Notes: generated by a model from the sequence alone, not told the origin. A stretch of 64,000 nt of DNA from CAVQCJ01 sp963711005 (GCA_963711005.1 CAVQCJ010000006.1:682001-746000); one strand, 5' to 3'. Positions 51,853 through 60,653 are shown, counted from the stretch's first letter. A program made the numbers and translations.

Positions 51853-53217
51853 ATGGACACTCCCGAGATCCGATACGGGTGGAATGGAGACGTCGCGCTC
51901 GCCTACCAAGTGTTCGGCACTGGCCCCGTCGATCTCGTGTACCTGCAGGGGTACTGTTCGCACCTTGATCTTGCGTGGGGGAGCCCTTACCTGTCGAGAT
52001 TCCTGCGCGGCTTGGGACAGCGGGCTCGTGTGATCGCGACCGATCGGCGGGGATGGGGGCTGTCCGACCGGTTTGCTCCGGACGCCGTCCCGCCCCTGGA
52101 ATCGCTCGCCGACGATCTACTGACGGTGATGGACTCCGCAGTTTGCTCGCGCGCCGTGGTCTTCGGATCCTGGGACTGCGGCATCTTGGCGATGGTCCTG
52201 GCGGCTACGCACCCGGAGCGGGTGGCCGGGCTCATCCTCTGTGACACGTTCCCAACGTTTGCCGAGACGTCGGACACCCCGACGATGCCGACGCCGCGAG
52301 ACTGGCGAGAGATCGACCGAGCGTTGCGCGACCACTGGGGTCGTGACTTCGCGGACGAGGCGTGGGGTGGACCGCCCGGCCCGCGAGACGCGCACGAGGC
52401 GGTTTGGTTCAATCGGTTTGCCCGAGCATCGGTCGCACCGGGCGGGTTGATCGCGGAAAGCCGTCGTCTGGCCGAGCTCGATGTTCGACCCATGCTCTCG
52501 TCCATTCATGCGCCCACGTTGGTGGTCGGTCTTGAGCGAGGACGAGGAGTCCTGGACCCTTCCATCAGCCAACTGCTCGCAGATCGGATCCCCCACGCCC
52601 AACTCGCACTAATCGGTGACGAGGACGACCCGGCAGATGTGGGCTGGTGGCACTGGTATGGCCGCAGCGCTGCCATCATCCGCGCGATCGGGGAGATGCT
52701 GGAGGACGTCCGGCGACAGGGTGTCCTGTTCGATCGCGTGCTGGCCACCGTTCTGTTCAGCGACATCGTGAACTCCACCGAACGCGCCGCGGCGCTCGGC
52801 GATATGGCGTGGAAGGAGGTCCTCGAGCGACACCACGCCATCGTCCGTGAGCAGCTGGGCACCTTCCGGGGCACGGAGGTAAACACGACCGGAGATGGCT
52901 TCTTCGCCACGTTCGACGGACCTGCCCGGGCCGTGACGTGCGCGAAGGCGATCGTGGCCGCCGTGAGATCACTCGGGATCGAGGTACGTGTCGGCCTGCA
53001 CACTGGGGAGGTCACGACCGCAGCCAGCGAGACCGCCGGGATTGCGGTTGTGATCGGAGCGCGGGTCGGTGCGGCCGCAGGTCCCTCCGAAATCCTCACT
53101 TCCCAGACCGTGAAGGACCTGACGGTCGGATCCGGTCTCGTGTTCGAAAGCGTCGGCGAGCATGAGTTGAAGGGCGTCCCGGACCGCTGGCGGCTGTACC
53201 GCGTTATCGAGGCCTGA
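51853..53217 (+). CDS. Class III adenylate/guanylate cyclase with N-terminal alpha/beta-hydrolase domain
   Basis: 454 aa. Residues 1-280 form an alpha/beta-hydrolase domain (VALAYQVFGTGPVDLVYLQG, DRRGWGLSDRF), whose nucleophile elbow reads FGSWDCG rather than G-x-S-x-G, so it may be a sensor rather than an enzyme. The cyclase domain follows: TVLFSDIVNSTERAAALGD (metal Asp), NTTGDGFFATFDGPARAVTC, VRVGLHTGEV and TSQTVKDLTVGSGLVF, ending ELKGVPDRWRLYRV. It makes a cyclic nucleotide. ATG at 51853; GTG at 51844 is an alternative. Paralogous to the partial gene at the right edge. Confidence 0.9.
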   Translation: MDTPEIRYGWNGDVALAYQVFGTGPVDLVYLQGYCSHLDLAWGSPYLSRFLRGLGQRARVIATDRRGWGLSDRFAPDAVPPLESLADDLLTVMDSAVCSRAVVFGSWDCGILAMVLAATHPERVAGLILCDTFPTFAETSDTPTMPTPRDWREIDRALRDHWGRDFADEAWGGPPGPRDAHEAVWFNRFARASVAPGGLIAESRRLAELDVRPMLSSIHAPTLVVGLERGRGVLDPSISQLLADRIPHAQLALIGDEDDPADVGWWHWYGRSAAIIRAIGEMLEDVRRQGVLFDRVLATVLFSDIVNSTERAAALGDMAWKEVLERHHAIVREQLGTFRGTEVNTTGDGFFATFDGPARAVTCAKAIVAAVRSLGIEVRVGLHTGEVTTAASETAGIAVVIGARVGAAAGPSEILTSQTVKDLTVGSGLVFESVGEHELKGVPDRWRLYRVIEA

Positions 53218-53239
53218 TGAGGCTGTTGCGTGGCGCACC

Positions 53240-53519
53240 GAATGATGCTCCTAGGTCTGTCAAGCGAGAATTCCGGAGCCAGCCCTTCGTACCAACCCCC
53301 GACAACGGCACGCTGCGACCCCGCCTGGTTCAGGACCTCACGGAGGTCAGCCGCGCTGGTCTCCAGATTGGGAACCGGCGTGTTCCTGCTGGAAAGTCCG
53401 GTCGCACGTCGGTCATGCACGATCAGCCGCGCGATGTCCACCGGGCCATCGCCCACGACCTGGTAGGCGATGTACGAGCCGTCAGGAGTACTGGCGTATC
53501 GGGGATCGGGAACCTGCAC
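53240..53519 (-). pseudogene. Remnant of an alpha/beta-hydrolase-cyclase gene
   Basis: Reads VQVPDPRYASTPDGSYIAYQ, VVGDGPVDIA, then jumps to RLIVHDRRATGLSSRNTPVP and NLETSAADLREVLNQAGSQR AVVGGWYEGLAPE. These are the N-terminal landmarks of the same cyclase family, but about 50 residues between GDGP and HDRRATG are gone, and the rest of the hydrolase and all of the cyclase are missing. It lies tail to tail with the intact cyclase gene. The frame continues only as antisense. Confidence 0.7.
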
Positions 53520-53592
53520 GCCCACATGCCCCGCCCAGCGTGACGCCCCGACAAGCCAAACCATCACCGTGTCGTCGATGGAGCTGAAGTTT

Positions 53593-53645
53593 CCGCACCG
53601 AACGCCGGATCGGATCAGCCCTCTAACGGCACATCGGTGCGCTGC
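53593..53645. repeat. Palindromic intergenic repeat, copy 4
   Basis: CCGCACCGAACGCCGGATCG, then GATCAGCCCTCTAACGGCAC, then ATCGGTGCG. Arms CGCACCGA/TCGGTGCG pair. One of the clearest copies. Confidence 0.75.
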
Positions 53646-53685
53646 GTCGTGCGCGGCCGGTGGACGGGAGTGCGCGTGGACGTGG

Positions 53686-54009
53686 TCAGCGGTTGACGTC
53701 GGGGTGTTGCGTGTCGACCTGGGCGATGAGTTGTTTGAGGTGGGCGATCTCTTCCTGCAGGGCTTGTCGCCCGGCGGGGGTGATCTGCACCCGGGTGCGG
53801 GGCCGCTTGCCTTCGTAACCCTTCTGGATGCGGATCAGGCCTGCGCCTTCGAGCACGGTCAGATTGTGCGACAGGTTGCCTGCTGTCAGTTCGAGGGTGG
53901 TCTGCAGAAAGCCGAAATCGACCGTCTTGGCTTCCTGGGCGATGGCGAGGATGCCCAGACGAACGCGTTGGTGGACGACCTCGTCGAGGCCGTTGACCGG
54001 GTGCGTCAT
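53686..54009 (-). CDS. Winged-helix transcriptional regulator
   Basis: 107 aa. HPVNGLDEVVHQRVRLGILA, FGFLQTTLELTAGNLSHNLT VLEGAGLI and RIQKGYEGKRPRTRVQITPA is the layout of single-domain winged-helix (ArsR/MarR-like, PF13601-type) regulators. Its ATG overlaps the membrane protein stop (ATGA), so the pair are co-expressed and may be a regulator with its cognate membrane sensor. Confidence 0.85.
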   Translation of the reverse strand: MTHPVNGLDEVVHQRVRLGILAIAQEAKTVDFGFLQTTLELTAGNLSHNLTVLEGAGLIRIQKGYEGKRPRTRVQITPAGRQALQEEIAHLKQLIAQVDTQHPDVNR

Positions 54010-54731
54010 GGCCGGGATCGCTCGGCGACGGCGAAGCCGGCACCGCCCAGCAGCAGGACTCCGCCGATGAGCAGGTAGCGACTGGCCGCGAAGAACACGG
54101 GATGGTGACCGATGTGCTCACTGATGGTGAGGCTGGGCCAGGTGGACACCAACGCCACGGCGGCCAGCACCAGATAACCGAGGGTGAACCAACCCAACGC
54201 CGGGTAGCGCTCAACCCAGGCCAGGACGAACAGGCCCGCCCCGATGGCCAGCAGCGGAGTGAAGGCGGCCAATCTGAAGCCCAGCGCGTTGGCCCCAGGA
54301 GTAACGGCGTTCAAGTGCACATGCACGGCCCAGACCGATGCGCCGATCAACACCAATCCGCCCAGCCACGCCCACGCGTACCGGTCGACTCTGGTGCCAA
54401 CCCCGCGCCGACGTGCCCGCCACAGGTAGAACCAGGTGATCACGATGTAGGCCAGGCTCAAGCTGGTCATCCAGTACCAGAAGAAGGTTTCGTTGCCAGC
54501 GACGGTGCAGTACCTGAGCACGCCCGCGGCGGTCTGGACCCCGGGGCCGCAGCCGCCCATTGGTGGACCTGACAGCCCGAACCGTGGCCAGGCGGCCAGC
54601 ACCAGCCCAAGAACGAGCAAGGGGAACCAGGTCTGGCGCTGGGCCAGCCTGGCCCGCCGGGTGTACTCCTGGGTGGCGGCCAGCAGCTGCTGCGGACTCT
54701 CGGATTCCGGAGCGGGAGTGTTTGTGGACAC
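54006..54731 (-). CDS. Multi-pass membrane protein paired with the regulator
   Basis: About 241 aa, six helices: TWFPLLVLGLVLAAWPRFGL, FWYWMTSLSLAYIVITWFYL, WLGGLVLIGASVWAVHVHL and three more near the C-terminus. GPPMGGCGPGVQTAAGVLRY lies in an outer loop with two Cys. No family recognised. GTG at 54731 is preferred over TTG at 54752; a TTGACC lies about 45 bp before it. Confidence 0.75.
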   Translation of the reverse strand: MSTNTPAPESESPQQLLAATQEYTRRARLAQRQTWFPLLVLGLVLAAWPRFGLSGPPMGGCGPGVQTAAGVLRYCTVAGNETFFWYWMTSLSLAYIVITWFYLWRARRRGVGTRVDRYAWAWLGGLVLIGASVWAVHVHLNAVTPGANALGFRLAAFTPLLAIGAGLFVLAWVERYPALGWFTLGYLVLAAVALVSTWPSLTISEHIGHHPVFFAASRYLLIGGVLLLGGAGFAVAERSRP

Positions 54732-54786
54732 GCGACTAGGTTTGCATCCCAAACTACTCCGGTCAAGGACTTCCTCACCGAATCAC

Positions 54787-54840
54787 CCGCACCGAATGAC
54801 GGGTCTGGGGCGAACAGAACGGCAGGTGCCGTTCACCGGC
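54787..54840. repeat. Palindromic intergenic repeat, copy 5
   Basis: CCGCACCGAATGACGGG, then AACAGAACGGCAGGTGCC and GTTCACCGG. Right side diverged. Confidence 0.5.
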
Positions 54841-54885
54841 CGGTGGCTGGGAGCGCGGATCCGGCACCATGTGCGGGTGAGCGCC

Positions 54886-55440
54886 ATGGTTCCGACGCCG
54901 GACGGCGTGACGATCCGCGAGCAGGTCGCTGGGGACGCAGCGGCTGTCTATGAACTCATCGCAGTGGCCTTCGGCGACGGCCTGGTTGCGGATCTCGATG
55001 CGGCGCTTGCCCGGCGACCACGGGGAACGGCGTTCGTCGCGTCGTCGAGACAGGGTGTGGTCGGTCACGTGCGGCTGACGTGGGGCTGGCTCGACGCCCC
55101 TGCTCGACTCGTCGAGGTTCTGGTTCTTAGTCCGTTGAGCGTCGCCCCCGAGTGGCAGCGACGCGGAGTCGGGCGGGCAATGGTTGCCCGCGCGGTGGCT
55201 GGGGCAACGGATCTGGCTGCGCCGCTGCTGTTCCTCGAGGGGGACCCGGCGTACTACTCAGGTAGTGGATTCGAACCAGCCACCCGGCTCGGCTTGACCC
55301 GTCCCTCGGTGAGGATCCCCGAGCCTGCGTTCCAACTGGTTCGGCTGTCCGGCTACGAGTCGTGGATGACCGGCGCTGTGGTCTACCCAGACACCTTCTG
55401 GGAGTACGACCGCGTCGGCCTTCGCGAGGACCCAGATTGA
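54886..55440 (+). CDS. GNAT-family N-acetyltransferase
   Basis: 184 aa. TIREQVAGDAAAVYELIAVA at the start, LSPLSVAPEWQRRGVGRAMV ARAV as the acetyl-CoA loop, LLFLEGDPAYYSGSGFEPAT as the family's second signature. This is the YhbS-like group. ATG at 54886; GTG three codons upstream is also possible. Confidence 0.87.
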   Translation: MVPTPDGVTIREQVAGDAAAVYELIAVAFGDGLVADLDAALARRPRGTAFVASSRQGVVGHVRLTWGWLDAPARLVEVLVLSPLSVAPEWQRRGVGRAMVARAVAGATDLAAPLLFLEGDPAYYSGSGFEPATRLGLTRPSVRIPEPAFQLVRLSGYESWMTGAVVYPDTFWEYDRVGLREDPD

Positions 55441-55570
55441 CCTGGTCTGAGGGCTTGCAGGTCCCTACTGAACAGCACTGACGTGCGCTATCGGGCGGGT
55501 CCGGGAAGCCTCGGATCCGGCATTAGGTGCTGATCCTTTTGGTCAGACCGGGACGCGGCAGGAGTAGGGG

Positions 55571-55893
55571 CTACTGGCTGCGACTGACCTCCTCGTCGAT
55601 GTCGGCTTCGGTGATGGGTCGCCGCCAGAAGACGTCCCAAGCGTGCAGCGTGAGACCGATTCCCCACCCTGCGATCACCCATCCGGGCCAGAAGTAGCCA
55701 GCGCCCGTAATGAGCCATACGAAGACGAGGAAGCGTTGATCACCACGTACGAGACGAGGTCAGAAACGATCTTGCGACGGGCTTCCAGGTGCTTGCGTGC
55801 CTCAGCTCGCTGAACAGCGGCCGGGTCTTGGACCGGCGAGGCCGCATACCCAGACGTCGGGTCAGAGTTGGGGAACGGGGTCGGCACAGACAT
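55571..55893 (-). CDS. 2TM-domain protein, one frameshift
   Basis: The first part PTPFPNSDPTSGYAASPVQD and RKIVSDLVSYVVINA is in one frame. A missing base near 55738 shifts to FLVFVWLITGAGYFWPGWVI and AGWGIGLTLHAWDVFWRRPI, ending DIDEEVSRSQ. The joined 107 aa matches the 2TM family (two helices, A-R-K-x-v start and WDVF end). A basecall error is the simplest cause. Confidence 0.7.
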
Positions 55894-55974
55894 GGCACAC
55901 CTCCTTGGTGCTCATCCCATGCTCCGACTGGCCACCGACCAGCGGCAGAGCCGAATGACCCATAGCCCAGTCGA

Positions 55975-56187
55975 TCAGGCCGCCCCGGACTGCGCCTCCG
56001 AGTTTGGGCCGTCCCGGTCGAGGATCTCCAAGATCCGATCCGTGTTCTCACGAATGGCAGCGATGTTGCGGAACATCCACTTCGGGGGCGCGTCATCCGG
56101 CATGGTCTCGAACAACGTCGGGCCGAATCGCTTGGCGAGCAAGCCGAGTCCGACGAGTAGGACAGCACCTACGACAACCTTCTTCAT
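55975..56187 (-). CDS. Small membrane-anchored hypothetical protein
   Basis: 70 aa. One N-terminal helix MKKVVVGAVLLVGLGLLAKR, then FETMPDDAPPKWMFRNIAAI and RENTDRILEILDRDG, a helical acidic tail. ATG start; an upstream open frame is unsupported. Function unknown. Confidence 0.65.
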   Translation of the reverse strand: MKKVVVGAVLLVGLGLLAKRFGPTLFETMPDDAPPKWMFRNIAAIRENTDRILEILDRDGPNSEAQSGAA

Positions 56188-56393
56188 GCTGCCGATCGTG
56201 CCCCCGGTCAGACCGATACGGGAAGGGGACAAGGTCCCTCGACTCGGTTCACCGGTGCCGGCGTGGGAAAGGCCCAACGACTCTGGCGACAGACGGGCCG
56301 ACGGACGGACGCTGAGAATGCCCAGCAGTGATCGCGGGCCCTGCATCGTGGCAGACGCTGTGTTCCCTGTTCTGGACGGATCGGAGGACGATC

Positions 56394-56810
56394 ATGAATC
56401 TCCAGAAGCGAGACCTGGTAGCAACCGGCTTGGTGGCCGCCGCCGGGGTGATCTATCTCCTGTGGCTGCTTGACGCCATGCCCGCAGCGATGAGCGGTAT
56501 CCGGGTGACCGGAGCCGTCATCCTCGCGCTCGGATTCGTAGCCTCCGCCATCGCGGTCGTGCCAACGTTCGGCCAGCTGCTCGACGGCAACAGGGTGTAC
56601 CTCGCTGTGACTTCGCTCATCGGTCTGGTGGCCCTGATCGCCGGCGTGGTGTTGCTGCTCGGCTCGAGCCAAACGGCGCTGGCCGTCGTGATGCTGGCGA
56701 TGATCACGCTATGGCTGATCGCCACCATCCATCACAGCCTGCTTGCCAGAGACGATGTCCGTCCGATGACCGCGGCTGTCCGTGATTCAGCGCCACGGGC
56801 GACTGTCTGA
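56394..56810 (+). CDS. Four-helix membrane protein
   Basis: 138 aa. KRDLVATGLVAAAGVIYLLW, GAVILALGFVASAIAVVPTF, YLAVTSLIGLVALIAGVVLL and AVVMLAMITLWLIATIHHSL are four even helices. GGAGG is 7 nt before the ATG. No family recognised; small polytopic proteins of this kind are common in actinobacteria. Confidence 0.75.
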   Translation: MNLQKRDLVATGLVAAAGVIYLLWLLDAMPAAMSGIRVTGAVILALGFVASAIAVVPTFGQLLDGNRVYLAVTSLIGLVALIAGVVLLLGSSQTALAVVMLAMITLWLIATIHHSLLARDDVRPMTAAVRDSAPRATV

Positions 56811-56884
56811 GGATGGGCGGCCGGCGCCCCGACTGTTGCGGGTCCGCGGGCACTGGCAGCGCGACCTGAGCCAAGGTCGTTCAT

Positions 56885-56907
56885 CTGATGTTCGCTTGAC
56901 GTATCAG
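56885..56907. promoter_or_regulatory. CTGAT/ATCAG inverted repeat ahead of arsenate reductase
   Basis: CTGAT (56885-56889) and ATCAG (56903-56907) flank TTGACG, 26 bp before the ATG. Shape fits an ArsR/metal-regulator operator over a -35; weak. Confidence 0.3.
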
Positions 56908-56932
56908 CGTCGGTTGGTACGACGATCGGGGT

Positions 56933-57652
56933 ATGGGTGACGCCTCCGTGTATGACGCCGCCACCGGGCGCGGGGGTGGTCGTGGCGCCGAGCAACCGGA
57001 GCTGGCGTCGGTGGAGCTGGTCCTCCAGCACATGACAGAGGAGTTCGCCGCGCAGTTCGCTGGAGTCTTCGCCCCGGAGACGATCGACCGGTACGTGCAC
57101 GAGTCGTACATGACTCTGTACAGGACGGCCACGATCAAGACGCACCTGCCCACGTTCACCTACCGGTTCGCCCGTGACCGGCTGACTGCCCTGGCCCAAC
57201 ATCAAGGAGCGCTCGTGAAGGACGTCCCGGAGGTCCTGTTCGTCTGCGTACACAACGCCGGCCGCTCGCAGATGGCCGCGGCGCTGCTGGATCACTATGC
57301 ACAGGGCCACGTGCACGTCAGATCGGCGGGCTCAGCGCCGGGCGACTCCATCAACCCGGCCGTGGCAGCGGCGCTTGCCGAGGTGGGGCTGGACATCTCC
57401 AAGGAGTTCCCCAAGCCACTGACAGACGACGTCGCACGCGCCGCGGACGTCTTGGTCACGATGGGCTGCGGCGACGCCTGTCCGGTATACCCGGGCAAGC
57501 GGTACCTGGACTGGGAGCTGGACGACCCGGCCGGGCAGCCGATCGAAGCCGTTCGCCGCATCCGAGACGAGATCGACGCCCGCGTCCGCGCTCTGCTGGT
57601 CGAGTTGGTGCCGGACATCGAGCTTCCTCGGTCGCTGGCTACGACCGCCTGA
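56933..57652 (+). CDS. arsC: Arsenate reductase / low-MW phosphotyrosine phosphatase with three-helix N-terminal domain
   Basis: 239 aa. Residues 20-85 (ELASVELVLQHMTEEFAAQF through YMTLYRTATIKTHLPTFTYR) form the helical N-terminal module found on many actinobacterial arsenate reductases. The catalytic loop is VLFVCVHNAGRSQMAAALLD (C-x5-R-S), with DVLVTMGCGDACPVYPGKRY carrying further Cys and WELDDPAGQPIEAVRRIRDE giving the D-P acid. It reduces arsenate to arsenite. No arsenite efflux gene is adjacent. Confidence 0.92.
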   Translation: MGDASVYDAATGRGGGRGAEQPELASVELVLQHMTEEFAAQFAGVFAPETIDRYVHESYMTLYRTATIKTHLPTFTYRFARDRLTALAQHQGALVKDVPEVLFVCVHNAGRSQMAAALLDHYAQGHVHVRSAGSAPGDSINPAVAAALAEVGLDISKEFPKPLTDDVARAADVLVTMGCGDACPVYPGKRYLDWELDDPAGQPIEAVRRIRDEIDARVRALLVELVPDIELPRSLATTA

Positions 57653-58356
57653 CCTCGGGCGGGCTGTCCGTCAAGCACAAGGGGTCGTCGCAGCCTTCGC
57701 CGCGCCACGTGCGCGTTCCGGCTTGGATGCAGACGACGGCTACGAGGAGTGCCGCGATGGGGTCGGCCCACCACCACCCGGCCAGTGCGTTGGCGCCCAG
57801 ACCGATCAGGACCGCGACGGACAGGTAGGCGCACAGGATGTTCTGGTGGCCCGCGCCCGTGGTGGCGGCCGAGCCGAGCCGCGCGCCTGTGTTCTTCTTG
57901 GCTCGTCCCACGCACCGCGTCGGAAGCCGCGAGGGGGATGCCGATCCAGCTCGCCTGTGCGGCGTTACCGGTAACCAGATGGTCGATCGCGGTGACGATG
58001 ATGTAGGGCGCGAGCAGGAAGAACGAGAGCCCGACGACTTTCTGCGCGAGGCGTTCGGCATCCTCGGAGTGAAGTCGCGTACCGGTGAACCGCCAGATGA
58101 TGATTACAGCGGCGGCGGCCTCGATGGCGCAGTCGATTCCCCATCCGATGAGCGCGACGGAGTTCGCGGTGATCCCGGCCGTCATCCCGGTGGTCCCGTC
58201 GATCACCAACCAGACCAGGGTCAGCCACGACAGCAAGATGACTCGTCTGACCTGCGTCGCATGTTCCGTGTGTCCCGTCGACGCCGTGTGTTGGCGGTCT
58301 CCGGACCCCCCATTCGTGGGTTGCCGTCCGCGTCCCAGGGCAATCGGCGTGCCGAC
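57639..58356 (-). CDS. Cation transporter (CDF/TMEM163-like), one frameshift
   Basis: The N-terminal part VILLSWLTLVWLVIDGTTGM, IGWGIDCAIEAAAAVIIIWR and FFLLAPYIIVTAIDHLVTGN is followed by IGIPLAASDAVRG. An extra base near 57915 shifts into RAKKNTGARLGSAATTGAGH, QNILCAYLSVAVLIGLGANA and WWWADPIAALLVAVVCIQAG, ending CDDPLCLTDSPPEVRRS. The whole is about 238 aa, six helices. It likely moves a divalent cation. Its 3' end overlaps that of arsC by 14 bp, tail to tail. Confidence 0.8.
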
Positions 58357-58427
58357 GCGGGCTGCTGAACGCGCCGGGCCACTGGCGCGTTTACCGCAGC
58401 GTGTGACCGTCGACCTAAGGAGTGGCC

Positions 58428-59543
58428 ATGAATGCAAGGCTCCGACGACACAAAGTCACTGCCGGGTTCGCGGGTGTGGTTGGGGCCGCGAGCGCGATGA
58501 TCTTGGCGGTGGTTCCCGCTTCCGCGTCCTCGGGCGGTTTCCTCGGCGGGCTGAGCACGATCCGAACCGTTGCCAGCACCGTTCCCGCCAACGGCGACAT
58601 CAATCCGTATGGCGTCGCCGTCGTGCCCACCACGGTCGGCCGTCTGACCCGCGGCGATGTGCTGGTCAGCAACTTCAACAACTCGACAAACGCCCAGGGC
58701 ACCGGTACGACCATCGTGGAAGTCACCCCCGGGGGTCAGCGCAGCACCTTCGCGAGGATCGGCCAGTCCCAGGTCCCAGGAGGCGTCGGGCTGACCACGG
58801 CGCTGGTTGCGCTTCGGTCCGGTTGGGTGATCGTCGGGAACCTACCCACCAGCGACGGAATGTCCGCCACGGCGACCGCTGGGTCACTGTTGGTGATCGA
58901 CTCGTGGGGTCAATTGCGAGAGATCTGGACCGGGCATGGGATCAACGGTCCCTGGGACGCCACGGCCGCGGACTATGGCGACCACGCCGCCCTGTTCGTG
59001 ACCAACGTGCTCAACGGAACAGTGTCGCACTCCCCCGCCACCGTGTTCGGCGGCACCGTCCTGCGCCTGTGGGTGAGCCTGGACACGGCGATGCCCAAAG
59101 TTCAGCAGACCACGATCATCGGGTCCGGTTTCCCGGAGCGGACGGATCCTGGCGCACTGGTCATCGGCCCGACCGGTGTCGCACTCGGCCGGGACGGAAC
59201 CTTGTACGTGGCCGACACGCTGCGTTCCCGCCTGGCCGCGATTCCCAACGCCCTCACCAGGACCACCAGCGGCGGAGACGGTGCCAACGTCCGCCGAGGC
59301 GGCCCGCTGAACGGACCGCTGGGGCTGACGGTGGTTCCGAACGGCGACCTGGTGTCCGTGAACTCCGGTGATGGCCGCGCCGTCGAAGTCAGCCCGGACG
59401 GAGCTTTGGTCGCGGTCCGGTGGCTGGACAGGTCCGGCACGCCCCCAGGGGCCGGCGCCCTGTTCGGACTAGCAGTTGCGCCTGGTGGCAACGCCCTGTA
59501 CTTCGTCGACGACGCCACCAACACGCTCAACCTCGTCCACTGA
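58428..59543 (+). CDS. Secreted beta-propeller (NHL/SMP-30-like) protein
   Basis: 371 aa. Signal KVTAGFAGVVGAASAMILAV ending ASA. Repeating blades: PYGVAVVPTTVGRLTRGDVL VSNF, GPTGVALGRDGTLYVADTLR, GPLGLTVVPNGDLVSVNSGD, GALFGLAVAPGGNALYFVDD. No catalytic site is visible. AAGGAG 5 nt before the ATG. Similar in fold to the sigma partner at 61069. Confidence 0.8.
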   Translation: MNARLRRHKVTAGFAGVVGAASAMILAVVPASASSGGFLGGLSTIRTVASTVPANGDINPYGVAVVPTTVGRLTRGDVLVSNFNNSTNAQGTGTTIVEVTPGGQRSTFARIGQSQVPGGVGLTTALVALRSGWVIVGNLPTSDGMSATATAGSLLVIDSWGQLREIWTGHGINGPWDATAADYGDHAALFVTNVLNGTVSHSPATVFGGTVLRLWVSLDTAMPKVQQTTIIGSGFPERTDPGALVIGPTGVALGRDGTLYVADTLRSRLAAIPNALTRTTSGGDGANVRRGGPLNGPLGLTVVPNGDLVSVNSGDGRAVEVSPDGALVAVRWLDRSGTPPGAGALFGLAVAPGGNALYFVDDATNTLNLVH

Positions 59544-59561
59544 ACAAGCCGTGAAGACGCT

Positions 59562-59592
59562 GCGGTGGGGCCGGCTGTACCGGCCCCACCGC
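59562..59592 (+). terminator. Perfect 13-bp stem-loop terminator
   Basis: GCGGTGGGGCCGG-CTGTA-CCGGCCCCACCGC, 19 bp after the beta-propeller stop. Very stable, no U-run. Confidence 0.75.
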
Positions 59593-59614
59593 GTCGGCCG
59601 GTTAGAGCGCGAAC

Positions 59615-59636
59615 TAGAACAGCACATCTGTTCGGC
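59615..59636. repeat. Palindromic intergenic repeat, partial copy 6
   Basis: GAACAGCACATCTGTTCGGCT resembles only the right part of the full element (see 63495). Confidence 0.4.
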
Positions 59637-59699
59637 TTCAGTCCTCGACGATGGCCCCGGCACGGTGACAAGAGCCGATCCAGGGTGGAGTCTGAGTAG

Positions 59700-60044
59700 A
59701 TGGCGCAGCGGGCAGGGAAGAAGGACGAGTTCGACAGCGGCGAAGTCAAGGCCGTGGGTTCGTACGCCGTGGGCATGAGCAAGGGGCAGCCGTTCGCCGT
59801 GTCGCGTCGTTGCCGTCATCTGGGTGCTGACCTCGCTCAGGGTCGTGTTGATGGCGACGGACGACTGGTCTGCCCTTGGCACGGTTCTGCCTACGACGTG
59901 GACAGCGGGCGCATGGTGCGTGGCCCGCAGGGGGTTTACGCAAAGATTCCGGGACTCGGCTGGGCGTTCAAGTCACTGACGAAGGTGGTTCCACTCAAAC
60001 GCCGTCGTGTGACTGATCAGGATGGATGCCTATACGTGGAGTAA
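59700..60044 (+). CDS. Rieske [2Fe-2S] ferredoxin-like protein
   Basis: 114 aa single-domain protein. Cluster ligands are C-x-H in RCRHLGADLA and C-x2-H in LVCPWHGSAYDVDSGRMVRG. No membrane helix; it may feed electrons to an oxygenase or act as a redox sensor. A GGTGGAG lies about 12 nt before the ATG. No oxygenase is adjacent. Confidence 0.88.
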   Translation: MAQRAGKKDEFDSGEVKAVGSYAVGMSKGQPFAVSRRCRHLGADLAQGRVDGDGRLVCPWHGSAYDVDSGRMVRGPQGVYAKIPGLGWAFKSLTKVVPLKRRRVTDQDGCLYVE

Positions 60045-60072
60045 TCCGTCGCGCGGCCAACAGTTGTCGGAG

Positions 60073-60099
60073 CCGCACCTGTCGGCACATCGGTGCGGG
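60073..60099. repeat. Palindromic intergenic repeat, short copy 7
   Basis: CCGCACC and GGTGCGG arms around TGTCGGCACATC, a 7-bp hairpin between the Rieske and SRPBCC genes. Confidence 0.6.
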
Positions 60100-60178
60100 G
60101 GTTCCAGACCGCGGGTGCTGTGCCGACCGTCGAAGGCCAGGCTCCCCCCGAGAGCCTGCTGGATGCGACAGTGATCTC

Positions 60179-60640
60179 ATGAACGGACGGCCGGGCGGAC
60201 TGATGCTGAGACTCCAGTGTGTGCTGGATGTGCCGCCCGCAGGGATCTTCGCCATGATGACCGAGCCGACCGAACTGGCTAGGTGGTGGGGGCCACGCGG
60301 ATTCACCGTGCCCGAAGTGGAGCTCAACCTCGAAGTCGGCGGGGCCTACCGCTTGTCCATGCAGCCACCCGATGGAGATCTGTTCCATATCTCTGGCGAG
60401 TTCCAAGAGATCGACTCCCCCGGACGCCTGGTCTACACATTCGGATATGAGGAGCCCACCCCCGACGACCTGCCGACAGTCGTCACCCTCGAGCTCGTAG
60501 CCCGCGGCGACGCTACGGAGGTCTCGCTCACGCAGGGCATGTTCGCGACGGATGAACGACTGTCCTTGCACCGGGACGGCTGGACGGACAGCTTCGAGAA
60601 GTTGCGAGAGGTCCTCCGACAGCCTCCTACGAGCAAGTAG
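60179..60640 (+). CDS. SRPBCC/AHSA1-family protein
   Basis: 153 aa. CVLDVPPAGIFAMMTEPTEL ARWWGPRGFTVPEVELNLEV, GGAYRLSMQPPDGDLFHISG and GWTDSFEKLREVL match the AHSA1 (Aha1-like START-type) domain. It binds a hydrophobic ligand by fold; function unknown. The start may instead be the ATG at 60203 (MLRLQCVL). Confidence 0.85.
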   Translation: MNGRPGGLMLRLQCVLDVPPAGIFAMMTEPTELARWWGPRGFTVPEVELNLEVGGAYRLSMQPPDGDLFHISGEFQEIDSPGRLVYTFGYEEPTPDDLPTVVTLELVARGDATEVSLTQGMFATDERLSLHRDGWTDSFEKLREVLRQPPTSK

Positions 60641-60653
60641 CTGACTGACGGAA

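Noticed and set aside
52506..53240. Minus-strand continuation of the cyclase relic
   Set aside because: This portion is antisense to the intact cyclase and has no family resemblance.
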